A stretch of DNA of 64,000 nt from CAUZIZ01 sp963579905 (GTDB taxonomy: Bacteria; Acidobacteriota; UBA6911; RPQK01; JAJDTT01). The stretch is from assembly GCA_963579905.1 (NCBI GenBank), contig CAUZIZ010000010.1:1-64000 (forward strand), written 5' to 3'. Each line of letters starts with the position of its first letter. Within the stretch, counting starts at the first letter, position 1. A program made the position numbers and the translations under genes. The notes below the pieces were generated by a model, which made no database searches, was not told where the DNA came from, and saw only the letters and a list, made by a program, of their open reading frames with translations. Positions 33,777 to 42,107 of the stretch are shown here, one piece after another.

Positions 33777-34594
33777 GAGGTTGCCTGCCGTATGGGTTCT
33801 GGTCCTGACCACCGAAGCGTGTCGAGCGAGTTCTTTCCGAGGATCTCTTGAGCTAGCTTGAGGTAGGAGTTGGCTCCCTTAGAGCGGGCATCGTAGAGCA
33901 CAATGGGTTTGCCGAAACTTGGGGATTCAGCAAGCCGCACATTGCGCGGGATATGTGTCTGAAGCAGCCGTGACCCCAAGTAGGCCGAGACGTTCTGTCT
34001 GATTTGGGTGGAGAGATTCAGACGATCGTCATACATGGTGAGCAGCACCCCCTCGATCCTCAGGGTGGAGTTCAGCGTTTCGCGGATGCGCTGGACCGTT
34101 TCCATAAGGTCTGAAAGTCCTTCCAGCGCAAAATACTCACACTGGATCGGGATCAAGACGGAATCTGAAGCAGTTAGCGCATTCACCGTCAGGATTCCGA
34201 GGGAAGGAGGGCAATCGACGAGAATGAAATCGTAACGAGACCGGAGTTGATTCAATGCCTTCCGTAGGCGAAACTCGCGGGTAGAAAGGTCGAGAAGCTC
34301 TACGGTGGCCGCGATCAGAGAGCGGTTGGCGGGCAGCAGGTCAAGTGTCTCCATCTCGGTTGGATAGATTGCAGAAGAGGGGTCCAGTTCCTCCATAAGC
34401 ACTTCATACGCAGAGGGTTCGATGCGATCTTTGTCGAGGCCAAGACCGGAGGTTGAGTTGCCCTGGGGGTCCAGATCGACAACGAGGACCCGGAGCTCGG
34501 CCGTTGCAAGAGAGGCACCCAGATTGATAGCGGTAGTGGTTTTCCCCACTCCTCCCTTCTGGTTGGAGACGGCAATGATCTTGGCGTTGCTCAT
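33773..34594 (-). CDS. parA: Chromosome partitioning ATPase ParA (Soj)
   Basis: ParA is the Walker-type ATPase that moves ParB-parS complexes. The 273 residues include the deviant Walker A motif KGGVGKTT near the start, LVVDLDPQGNSTSGLG, and ILVDCPPSLGILTVNAL. The length and absence of an N-terminal DNA-binding domain are those of chromosomal Soj-type ParA rather than plasmid partners. parB follows with a four-base overlap. The parS site lies 28 bases upstream of the start codon, so ParB bound there could also regulate this operon. rsmG lies further upstream on the same strand. Confidence 0.96.
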   Translation of the reverse strand: MSNAKIIAVSNQKGGVGKTTTAINLGASLATAELRVLVVDLDPQGNSTSGLGLDKDRIEPSAYEVLMEELDPSSAIYPTEMETLDLLPANRSLIAATVELLDLSTREFRLRKALNQLRSRYDFILVDCPPSLGILTVNALTASDSVLIPIQCEYFALEGLSDLMETVQRIRETLNSTLRIEGVLLTMYDDRLNLSTQIRQNVSAYLGSRLLQTHIPRNVRLAESPSFGKPIVLYDARSKGANSYLKLAQEILGKNSLDTLRWSGPEPIRQATS

Positions 34595-34621
34595 GGGAGA
34601 GACCTTACCATGATTGGGCGA

Positions 34622-34637
34622 CGTTTCACGTGAAACA
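34622..34637. promoter_or_regulatory. parS centromere site
   Basis: The 16-mer CGTTTCACGTGAAACA matches the universal chromosomal parS consensus TGTTTCACGTGAAACA at 15 of 16 positions, including the perfect 14-base palindrome core. It lies 28 bases upstream of parA, the usual kind of location. ParB should nucleate here. I saw no second copy in the window. Confidence 0.93.
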
Positions 34638-34705
34638 TAGGAGACGCCGGTCGTGCTAAGGGCGGATCCGATATGCGATTCCCGGCCCTCTGAACTTCGG
34701 GCGCT

Positions 34706-35299
34706 TCAGTCGCAGCGAAAGAGGCTGGCAAAACGCGAAGCCGAACCCGGCACCAGGTGCTGGCGAACAAGTGTCCAGCCGGTCATCGAGTTGCCAAGAG
34801 CCGAGCCGTGAAGCCACAAGAGCTTCACTCCATGGACCCTGAGCAGATCTACGAGTTTTGCTGAGGGCGTCAGTGCGCGGAGGGTGGCCAGGCCGATCGT
34901 ATCCCAGCCCGGGTAGTCTTCGGCTCTCCCCTGAAAGAAGGCGGCCGGCAGGGAGAGGGTTGCGCAAGCTTCCTTCAGGAAAACAATTTTCTTCGCGCTC
35001 TTCTCTATCAGCGCGAGGCGCAGCGAAGGCAAGAATAGTTTCATTGCCAAACCAGGAAAGCCGGCACCGCTACCCACGTCCGCTATCATCTGATTGGGAT
35101 CCAGGAAACGATCGGCTGCCCAGAAGGATTCAAAGAAGTGAAATCGAAGTTGGTCCGCGACACTCTGGATGCGGGTGAGGTTGACCGTACGGTCCCAGAG
35201 CGAAAGCAGATCGAGATAGGTCCGAATCTGTGCTGTCTGTTCCCCCGAGAGCCGTACCCCAAACGTTTTCTCCATGGCCTGGAGCTCGGCAACTGTCAT
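34706..35299 (-). CDS. rsmG: 16S rRNA (guanine527-N7)-methyltransferase RsmG
   Basis: RsmG methylates G527 of 16S rRNA with S-adenosylmethionine. The SAM-binding motif IADVGSGAGFPGLAMKLF, the start region LLSLWDRTVNLTRI, and EKSAKKIVFLKEA match the family. I start at the ATG of MTVAELQAMEKTF, giving 197 residues; the frame is open to a GTG 28 codons upstream, and neither start has a clear Shine-Dalgarno. It sits between mnmG and parA on the same strand, the conserved gidA-gidB-parA-parB order. Confidence 0.92.
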   Translation of the reverse strand: MTVAELQAMEKTFGVRLSGEQTAQIRTYLDLLSLWDRTVNLTRIQSVADQLRFHFFESFWAADRFLDPNQMIADVGSGAGFPGLAMKLFLPSLRLALIEKSAKKIVFLKEACATLSLPAAFFQGRAEDYPGWDTIGLATLRALTPSAKLVDLLRVHGVKLLWLHGSALGNSMTGWTLVRQHLVPGSASRFASLFRCD

Positions 35300-35395
35300 G
35301 AGTTCTGAGAGTAGAGGAAGGCTGCTCTGACCTTTTTTGTCCAATTGCTGATGCCGAGTGGTAGTAAATAGACCTAAGAACACGGAGTAATCGGC

Positions 35396-37324
35396 CTATC
35401 GGAGTTCCCTATTCCTGTGGGCTCCCTGTACGGGTTCGCCGACCAAGGCGGTCTCGAGGTTGGTGCGCCGGCGTACCTCCAGATGAATGTTCAGGGCGGA
35501 GAGAGCAGCGGGCGTGATTCCAGGAACTCGTGCGGCCTGGCCTAGGTTGGTAGGCTTGATGCGATTGAGGCGTTCCACGATCTCATTCGAGAGACCGCTG
35601 ACCTGGCTGTAGTTGAGGTCAGAGGGGATTCTTCTGTGCTCCAGACGGTGCAACCGTTCGACTTCGCGTAATTGGGACTGAATGTATCCCTCGTACTTGA
35701 TGTGAGTCTCGACCACCTCTGCCTCTTCGTCGTGCAGGAGAACACCCTGGCCTTGAAGCCATTCCTTGAAGTCCCGAATGTGGCATTCGGGACGTCTCAG
35801 GATCTGACCCAGGTTGGATCCAGGCTCCAGGGTTGAACCTTTACCGAGTTGCTTCAGCAGAGGAGATCCCTGTTTAAGAAAGGTGGAGCGCAATAACTTG
35901 AGAGCTCGGTCGATTCGAGCCCACTTAGCCTCGGACTTCCGGTACACCGCAGTGGGGATCAAGCCCAGCTCGTGGCCCTGAGGCATCAGGCGCCGATCCG
36001 CGTTGTCGATCCGGAGCAGGAGTCGGCATTCTGCCCGTGAAGTAAACATCCGATACGGTTCGTCGACTCCCTGGGTAACCAGATCATCAATCAAGATTCC
36101 CAGGTAACTCTGGGCTCGACTCAGGACCAACGGGGCCTTGCCCAGGACCATCGAAGCGGCGTTGATACCGGCCATCAGGCCTTGCGCCGCCGCCTCTTCG
36201 TAACCAGTGGTGCCATTGATCTGCCCAGCATGGAAGAGGCCGGCTACTGCCTTCGTCTCTAGCGTCAGATGAAGCTCAGTGGGCTGGACATAGTCGTACT
36301 CCACTGCGTAGCCTGGGCGGACCATGGTGGCATTTTGGAGCCCTGGAATACTGGCTAGAAGCCCTTGCTGCACGTCCACCGGCATGCTGGTCGAGAGACC
36401 GTTGACATAGATCAGATTGGTATCCAAGCCCTCGGGTTCCAGGAAGATCTGATGGTGATCCCGATCTGGAAACTTGACGACCTTGTCCTCAATCGAAGGA
36501 CAGTACCGAGGCCCGACTCCGACTATGTCCCCTCCATAAAGCGGGCTGCGGTCGAGATTTTCTCTTATGACGGCGTGGGTTTGCTCGGTCGTGGAGGAGA
36601 TCCAGCAAGGCACTTGAGGCAGTGTCACTCCCGCGCTGCGAAATGAGAACATGGTGGGCCTTTCATCCCCAGGTTGCTCCTCGAAAGCACTGAAATCGAT
36701 GCTTTCTCCATCCAAGCGGGGAGGAGTTCCGGTCTTCAGCCGTCCCATTTGGAAGCCGATACTGCGGATTGAATTTGCCAAGGCGATGGCGGATTTTTCA
36801 CCCGACCGCCCGGCTCGAAATTTCTTTTCTCCCAGGTGACAAAGTCCGTTCAGGAAAGTCCCAGTGGTCAGAATGACAGTTGCGCAAGGAAGAATGTCCC
36901 CGCTCGCAGTCTCTACCGCCACCACACGGTTCTTGCGCCTAACGATCGCCGTGACTTCCGTCTGGATCAGGGACAAGTTGGGTATCTCTGCCAGTAGCGC
37001 CTGAACCCTCTTTCGATAAAGTCTCTTGTCGTTCTGGGCCCTGGGAGCACGGACAGCAGGGCCACGACTCCGATTGAGCAGTCTAAACTGAATCCCAGAC
37101 TGGTCAGCGACCTGCCCCATCAGCCCGCCCAAAGCGTCCAGTTCTCGAACCAGGTGGCCCTTGGCAATCCCCCCAATCGATGGGTTGCAAGACATCTGGC
37201 CGATCATATCGAGATTAATCGTGAGAAGAGCCGTCTTGGCGCCCATGCGGGCCGCGCCCGCTGCAGCCTCGGCGCCCGCGTGACCCCCTCCGATGACGAT
37301 AACTTCGTAGCCTGCTTTGGACAT
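35396..37324 (-). CDS. mnmG: tRNA uridine-5-carboxymethylaminomethyl modification enzyme MnmG
   Basis: MnmG (GidA) is the FAD-dependent partner of MnmE in wobble-uridine modification. The 642-residue protein begins with an FAD Rossmann motif (VIGGGHAGAEAAAGAARMG) and carries the family signature blocks SCNPSIGGIAKGHLVRELDA, then GPRYCPSIEDKVVKF and the C-terminal helical MnmE-binding domain. Length is normal. It starts the minus-strand run mnmG-rsmG-parA-parB. In a typical origin block mnmE and mnmG are on the same strand and adjacent; here they are separated by parAB and rsmG and point toward each other. Confidence 0.96.
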   Translation of the reverse strand: MSKAGYEVIVIGGGHAGAEAAAGAARMGAKTALLTINLDMIGQMSCNPSIGGIAKGHLVRELDALGGLMGQVADQSGIQFRLLNRSRGPAVRAPRAQNDKRLYRKRVQALLAEIPNLSLIQTEVTAIVRRKNRVVAVETASGDILPCATVILTTGTFLNGLCHLGEKKFRAGRSGEKSAIALANSIRSIGFQMGRLKTGTPPRLDGESIDFSAFEEQPGDERPTMFSFRSAGVTLPQVPCWISSTTEQTHAVIRENLDRSPLYGGDIVGVGPRYCPSIEDKVVKFPDRDHHQIFLEPEGLDTNLIYVNGLSTSMPVDVQQGLLASIPGLQNATMVRPGYAVEYDYVQPTELHLTLETKAVAGLFHAGQINGTTGYEEAAAQGLMAGINAASMVLGKAPLVLSRAQSYLGILIDDLVTQGVDEPYRMFTSRAECRLLLRIDNADRRLMPQGHELGLIPTAVYRKSEAKWARIDRALKLLRSTFLKQGSPLLKQLGKGSTLEPGSNLGQILRRPECHIRDFKEWLQGQGVLLHDEEAEVVETHIKYEGYIQSQLREVERLHRLEHRRIPSDLNYSQVSGLSNEIVERLNRIKPTNLGQAARVPGITPAALSALNIHLEVRRRTNLETALVGEPVQGAHRNRELR

Positions 37325-37399
37325 GAGAAGCCCATTATAGCGGATGGAGTTGCCCGGGTTGAGGCCGTCGCAACAGCTTTTGCAGCTCGGAGGGGGCTA

Positions 37400-37577
37400 A
37401 CCCGCATTTCTCATCGCTTGTCTACTGTGTCGCCGCAATCATCCGCCCTGGCTGCGTTACGCTCCTTCGGCTTCCTCAACGTACTGCACGAGTACGACTG
37501 CGGTGGCCTCCGGTCGCAAGCCTTGCCAGGACGGCGCTTGCGGCGCCTCGCTACGACAAGCGATGAGAAATGCGGGT
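37400..37577. repeat. MITE-like element, family B full copy
   Basis: A 178-base element with perfect 23-base terminal inverted repeats: ACCCGCATTTCTCATCGCTT at the left end and its mirror at the right (37555-37577). It has no coding potential and occupies most of the 318-base gap between mnmG and the small gene. The left 82 bases recur at 51992-52073. No clear target duplication is seen. Confidence 0.85.
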
Positions 37578-37642
37578 CAAGATCTCGTCTCGCGGTTGCT
37601 TCGGCGGGCGTACAGAGCGGCGACCGTGAGGAAAGGGCGCTC

Positions 37643-37906
37643 CTAGTCGGGGCTGATCTTGAGAGATCTCAGAAACTTCTCGTCCTGGGTGGTCAGCTCC
37701 AGACGCACGGGAGGCAGCTTCTTTGAGACCGATTCGCCGCTCTCGTGCTGGGTGAATCCGATTGTTGCCTCGATAATCAGAAAGACCTCGTAGCCAGTCT
37801 GTCGAATGCCTTGGATCGCTGCATTGATTTGAGGCGATTCCAGGAGTGCCTCGTTAATCGCAGCCTCGAGCGTCTTCTTATACTTTTTCATCTGCTCGTC
37901 CTGCAT
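37643..37906 (-). CDS. Small conserved-looking hypothetical protein
   Basis: An 87-residue protein of unknown function. The sequence reads as a real gene: a charged N-terminus (MQDEQMKKYKKTLEAAINEA), then INAAIQGIRQTGYEVFLIIEATIGF, and a C-terminal RLELTTQDEKFLRSLKI. No signal peptide or membrane segment is visible. The pattern QTGYEVFLIIEATIG looks like small acidobacterial proteins I have seen without function, but I cannot name a family. It lies alone between mnmG and the mutase gene, divergent from the latter by 109 bases. The ATG six codons in (MKKYKK) is an alternative start. Confidence 0.55.
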   Translation of the reverse strand: MQDEQMKKYKKTLEAAINEALLESPQINAAIQGIRQTGYEVFLIIEATIGFTQHESGESVSKKLPPVRLELTTQDEKFLRSLKISPD

Positions 37907-38015
37907 TCAAACCCAAGTCCTCACCCCTTGCCAACAGCACTGAAAACTGATCAAATCTAGCAGTCAAGGAGTGTCTTTTGGGCACCAATGATACCAAACT
38001 CAGACCCTTTGTAAA

Positions 38016-39617
38016 GTGAAAACAGGAGGCAAGAAACTGGATCCAAGTCGAGGTTCCAGCCGGCACAGGAAGCGCATCTATCGTCCCCAGGACACGGATT
38101 CCTTGAGGTACGAGAAGGACCTGGGGAACCCAGGCAAGTTTCCCTTTACCCGGGGGATCTATCCCGCAATGTACCGAGATCGCCTGTGGACTATCCGGCA
38201 GTATGCGGGTTACGCTACCGCAGAGGAATCGAATCGACGCTACCGCTATCTTCTTTCCCAGGGAACTACCGGACTATCGGTTGCGTTCGATCTCCCCACC
38301 CAGCTAGGTCTCGACTCGGATCACCCGTTAGCTCAAGCGGAAGTTGGCCGATCGGGCGTCGCCATCGATAGCTCCGAAGACATGTCGCGCCTCTTCGAGG
38401 GAATTCCACTGGGCTCCGTCTCGACCTCAATGACGATCAATGCGACGGCGGCGATCCTCTTTGCGCTCTACCTGGTTGCGGCGAGACGGCAGGGAGTTCC
38501 ATGGACCTCGCTGCGTGGCACGGTTCAGAACGACATCCTCAAAGAGTACCTGGCCCGAGGAACCTACATCTTTCCGCCGCCGGCTTCGGTGAGGTTGGCT
38601 ACCGATCTTGTGGCGTTTGGATATCAGGAGGTCCCAAGGTGGAACCCTATTTCCATCAGTGGCTATCACATCCGTGAGGCGGGTGCGACCGCGGCGCAGG
38701 AGATCGGATTCACGCTTGCCAACGCTGAGACCTACGTAGAATCTGCCCTGTCAGCAGGATTAGAAATAGATCAGTTCGCGCCCCGTCTCTCTTTCTTCTT
38801 CAGTGCGCACAATGATCTGTTCGAGGAGGTGGCCAAGTTCCGAGCAGCGCGGCGGCTCTGGGCGCGCCTGATGAAGGAGAGGTGGAAAGCAAGAGATCCA
38901 AGATCGGCCATGCTGCGCTTCCATACACAAACGGCGGGAAGCTCTCTGACGGCACAACAGCCCGACAACAATGTGGTCCGGGTCGCGGTTCAAGCACTCG
39001 CTGCAGTGCTGGGTGGGACCCAATCGCTCCATACCAACGCCAGGGACGAAGCGCTGGCACTTCCAACCGAACAGACGGCCCGTTTGGCCCTGCGCACACA
39101 GCAGATTCTGGCCCATGAGAGCGGCGTAATCGAATCACCGGATCCCCTGGGAGGGAGCTGGTACGTGGAGAGACTTACCAGCGATCTGGAAGAAGAAGCG
39201 GAGAACTACTTGACCCGAATTCGAACCCTGGGCGGCATGTTGAGCGCGATTGAAAGCGGTTTTGTCAGCCAACAGATCCAGGAGTCGGCTTATCGGTACC
39301 AAAAGCGGCTCGAATCCGGTGAGCAGAAAGTCGTGGGGGTCAACCACCTTCGGGACGAAGAGTCCCGTCCTCTGGAGATGCACCAGATCGATCCGGAAAC
39401 CGAACGCCGCCAGATCGAGGCGCTGGTTCGATTCCGTGCCACCAGAGACGGTTCCCAGGTCGACCGTTCCCTGGAACGTATCCGGGGGACTGCTGAAACC
39501 GAGGATAATCTCATCCCGGCGATCGTGTCGGCCGTTGAGGCAGGGGCGACGGTTGGAGAAATCTCGGATTCATTGGGCGACGTTTTTGGCAAGCACGTGG
39601 AAAACGTTACACTGTAA
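38016..39617 (+). CDS. Methylmalonyl-CoA mutase, large (catalytic) subunit
   Basis: This 533-residue protein is the TIM-barrel catalytic domain of the B12-dependent acyl-CoA mutase family. TIRQYAGYATAEESN (tyrosine at 63) and GTVQNDILKEYLARGTYIF (arginine in YLAR) carry the Tyr/Arg pair typical of methylmalonyl-CoA mutase rather than the Phe/Gln pair of isobutyryl-CoA mutase. The C-terminal cobalamin-binding domain is absent, so a separate small subunit must supply B12; none is in the window. It interconverts (R)-methylmalonyl-CoA and succinyl-CoA. The start is a GTG without a clear ribosome-binding site. The gene ends 21 bases before a TIR element. A role with a different branched acyl-CoA is possible. 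Confidence 0.88.
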   Translation: MKTGGKKLDPSRGSSRHRKRIYRPQDTDSLRYEKDLGNPGKFPFTRGIYPAMYRDRLWTIRQYAGYATAEESNRRYRYLLSQGTTGLSVAFDLPTQLGLDSDHPLAQAEVGRSGVAIDSSEDMSRLFEGIPLGSVSTSMTINATAAILFALYLVAARRQGVPWTSLRGTVQNDILKEYLARGTYIFPPPASVRLATDLVAFGYQEVPRWNPISISGYHIREAGATAAQEIGFTLANAETYVESALSAGLEIDQFAPRLSFFFSAHNDLFEEVAKFRAARRLWARLMKERWKARDPRSAMLRFHTQTAGSSLTAQQPDNNVVRVAVQALAAVLGGTQSLHTNARDEALALPTEQTARLALRTQQILAHESGVIESPDPLGGSWYVERLTSDLEEEAENYLTRIRTLGGMLSAIESGFVSQQIQESAYRYQKRLESGEQKVVGVNHLRDEESRPLEMHQIDPETERRQIEALVRFRATRDGSQVDRSLERIRGTAETEDNLIPAIVSAVEAGATVGEISDSLGDVFGKHVENVTL

Positions 39618-39637
39618 AGTGGCAGGCCTGTTTGGTT

Positions 39638-39757
39638 AGGGTTCGTTCGAGAATAAACTTTGCAGAGTTGGCGCTCAGCTTTGCGCGATTGAGGAGCGGC
39701 CGAAGATAGCGTGAAGCTGAGATGCTAGAATGTAAAGTTTATTCTTGAACGAACCCT
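39638..39757. repeat. MITE-like element, family C
   Basis: About 120 bases with 24-base terminal inverted repeats differing at one position (AGGGTTCGTTCGAGAATAAA at the left, mirrored at 39734-39757). Read as GGG...CCC the element is flanked on both sides by TTA, like family A. It lies between the mutase gene and moeA, and its right end overlaps a possible moeA start codon. The interior is non-coding. Confidence 0.85.
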
Positions 39758-39777
39758 TACTCGACCCCGGAGAGCCA

Positions 39778-41040
39778 GTGAAGCACACGGATGACCGAGA
39801 TGGGCTGAAGGAGGAGGGTGTTCCCAAGCGACTGCTTTCTTACAAGGAGGCACTGGAAGCGCTTCTACCCCAGGTCCCGTCACCCGTTTCGATTCAAACT
39901 CCCCTCCTGAGCAGCTTGGGAAGAATCCTCGCCAATTCGGTCAGTGCCGACCGCGATCTGCCACCTTTCGACAAATCCTTCATGGACGGCTTCGCGGTGC
40001 GCAGCCAGGATGTGGTCTCGGCACCGGTGTGGTTGAAAGTCGTGGGGATCGTGGCTGCGGGAACTTCTTCTCTCCCAACGATAGGTGCGGGTGAAGCCGC
40101 TCAGATCATGACGGGTGCCCCCATGCCTCCTGGGGCGGACGCAGTGCAAATGGTGGAGAAGACGCGAGCCCTCGAAGGGGCTTTTGTGGAACTGACAGAG
40201 TCGGTTCGTCCGGGGCAGAATGTTTCCTTCCGCGGGACCGAGGTGAAGTGTGGCGATACGGTGCTGCCGGCGGGTCGTTCGGTCAATGCCGCTGACATCG
40301 GAGTCTTGGCGACCTTTGGAAAAACGGAAGTAGATGTCCTCAACACGCCCAAGGCCGTGATTGTGTCGACTGGAGATGAGCTGGTTGCCGTCGATCAGAG
40401 ACCTTCCTTCGGACAGATCCGAAACTCCAATGGTCCCATGCTCTGGGCTCTCTGTCAGGAACTGGGCGTGGAGGCTGAGATTTTTCCCTCGGTGCGGGAC
40501 AAACCTGAAGAGATCGCCGCGGCCATTGACAAGGCGCTGGAAAGCGATCTGGTATTGCTCTCGGGAGGGGTCTCGATGGGCGAGTATGACTATGTCTATC
40601 GAGTCTTGGTCGAAAGGGGGGTCGATCTACTCTTTCACAAGGTCGCCGTGAAACCGGGAAAGCCTATTTGCGTTGGTAGGAAGGGCGCCTGCATGGTTTT
40701 CGGCTTGCCCGGAAACCCGGTATCCGCGTTTGTAACCTTCCAGCTGTTCGTGCGACCCTCGGTGCGCCAGTGGATGGGATGCGGTTCGGGTTCTCTGCCC
40801 CAAATCGAGGCCACACTGTTGAAAAACGTGAAACAGAAGCCGGGAAGAACCTTCTTCAAGCCGGCCCGCACCCTCTGGCGGGGAGGGGGTTTCGAGGTGG
40901 AACCGGTTGAGACCAAAGGGTCTGCTGACCTGGCAGGGTTCTGCAATGCCAATTCCTTGCTTATCATGGATGCGGATTGCACTTTCCTGGCGCAGGGCTC
41001 CAGCGTTTCCGTCTTGCTGCTCGATGGATGGATGGGATAG
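39778..41040 (+). CDS. moeA: Molybdopterin molybdenumtransferase MoeA
   Basis: MoeA inserts molybdate into adenylated molybdopterin. The protein has the MoeA N-terminal domain (FDKSFMDGFAVRS), STGDELV, LLSGGVSMGEYDYV and VFGLPGNPVSAFV, all family hallmarks. The start is unusual to decide: the frame runs back to a TTG inside the right inverted repeat of the upstream element, giving 431 residues. The GTG chosen here has GGAGAG just upstream and gives 420. moaC follows after 34 bases on the same strand, so a small molybdenum-cofactor operon is likely. No molybdoenzyme is in the window. Confidence 0.93.
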   Translation: MKHTDDRDGLKEEGVPKRLLSYKEALEALLPQVPSPVSIQTPLLSSLGRILANSVSADRDLPPFDKSFMDGFAVRSQDVVSAPVWLKVVGIVAAGTSSLPTIGAGEAAQIMTGAPMPPGADAVQMVEKTRALEGAFVELTESVRPGQNVSFRGTEVKCGDTVLPAGRSVNAADIGVLATFGKTEVDVLNTPKAVIVSTGDELVAVDQRPSFGQIRNSNGPMLWALCQELGVEAEIFPSVRDKPEEIAAAIDKALESDLVLLSGGVSMGEYDYVYRVLVERGVDLLFHKVAVKPGKPICVGRKGACMVFGLPGNPVSAFVTFQLFVRPSVRQWMGCGSGSLPQIEATLLKNVKQKPGRTFFKPARTLWRGGGFEVEPVETKGSADLAGFCNANSLLIMDADCTFLAQGSSVSVLLLDGWMG

Positions 41041-41074
41041 ACACCACATCGTCAAAAATCGAGGGTACCTAAGA

Positions 41075-41542
41075 ATGGCTGACTTGACTCACATCGACGC
41101 CTCCGGACGCGCGCGCATGGTAGACATTGGCGGAAAGCGCCTCCTTCGGAGGACGGCGAAAGCCGAGGGACAACTGCGGATCTCTAAGTCAACCAGCGCA
41201 AAAATCCTGGAGGCTGGCCTGCCCAAAGGCAACCCGTTCGAGGTTGCGCGGCTGGCAGGGATCCAGGCGGCGAAACAGACTAGCCAGTTGATTCCTCTTT
41301 GCCACAATCTCAACCTGGACTTCGTGGACGTTGAGATCGAGCTTCAGGAATCAGCCGTCCAGATCCGGAGCACGGTCAGCTGCCGTTGGGCAACCGGCGT
41401 CGAAATGGAAGCCTTGACCGCTGTCGCCGTGGCTGGCTTGACTCTCTACGATATGTGTAAGGCAGTGGACCCGGAAATGGTCCTGGGTGGTATTCGCCTG
41501 ATCGAGAAGCTCAAGGAAGAGCTGCCTAAATCCACCAGCTAG
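41075..41542 (+). CDS. moaC: Cyclic pyranopterin monophosphate synthase MoaC
   Basis: MoaC makes cyclic pyranopterin monophosphate from the MoaA product. The 155-residue protein has the full family pattern: MVDIGGK, KGNPFEVARLAGIQAAKQT, LIPLCHNL and VEMEALTAVAVAGLTLYDM. The lysine and aspartate of the active site lie in the following CKAVD. The ATG is preceded by CTAAGA, a weak ribosome-binding site. The frame is open further upstream inside moeA, but that part has no resemblance to MoaC. MoaA was not found in the window. The 565-base gap downstream holds a gene remnant and a MITE-like element. Confidence 0.95.
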   Translation: MADLTHIDASGRARMVDIGGKRLLRRTAKAEGQLRISKSTSAKILEAGLPKGNPFEVARLAGIQAAKQTSQLIPLCHNLNLDFVDVEIELQESAVQIRSTVSCRWATGVEMEALTAVAVAGLTLYDMCKAVDPEMVLGGIRLIEKLKEELPKSTS

Positions 41543-41619
41543 ACAAAACAATAGGTCCAACCAATTCCATAGTCCCCATGTTTTAAGCCTATATAGGGCT
41601 AAAAATATCTGCTTATTCC

Positions 41620-41772
41620 TTATCTAGGAGTACAAAGGGAAACAGGGACCGTTTTTAGGCTGAGAGATAGCACTCCCTGGAGGGTTTCACCGTCTGTGGT
41701 ATCCTCCTGGAACCGCAGGCCCTGTTCCCAGAGTGGTGTTCCGCTGATTAGGTCTACGAAGTCGAGGGACCA
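41620..41772 (-). pseudogene. Possible remnant of an unidentified coding sequence
   Basis: On the minus strand a 50-codon frame reads like protein (for example DLISGTPLWEQGLRFQEDTT and LQGVLSLSLKTVPVSL) and ends in TAA. It is preceded directly by an in-frame TAG and A/T-rich sequence, with no start. I do not recognise a family. It may be the 3' end of a decayed gene displaced by the nearby MITE-like element, or may be chance. Confidence 0.25.
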
Positions 41773-41932
41773 CTAAAATAAAATCCTATTAGGATTTCAG
41801 GGTAGCTTTTTACTTGAAGGCACAGATCATAAAGGATTTGCTGTTTCATTCCTGGATCAGGGTGCAACCTCCCTTCGTTTTCCCGGGACCGACCGAGTTT
41901 GAGGGTGGACAGAGTGGGCGTGGCGATGTTTA

Positions 41933-42107
41933 GGGTCTGCGCAAAAACCAGTTTGGAATTTTAGCAGCATCTTATCTTCACACCATCGTCGGCCGCTCCT
42001 CAATCGCGAAATCCTCAACGCAGACCCGGCTACGCCTGCGGTTTCGCTCAATCGTCCGAGGGAAAATCTGAGCGCCAATTCTACCAAAGTTATTCTTGCG
42101 CAGACCC
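41933..42107. repeat. MITE-like element, family A copy 2
   Basis: A 175-base copy of the element at 3992-4173, flanked by TTA on both sides (41930-41932 and 42108-42110). The left end is more diverged (GGGTCTGCGCAAAAACCAG). The right flanking TTA is the stop codon of the sppA frame on the minus strand, exactly as with the HU gene in copy 1. Confidence 0.85.

Noticed and set aside
37907..38015. Cobalamin riboswitch before the mutase gene
   Set aside because: The spacer is too short and has no B12-box-like sequence.
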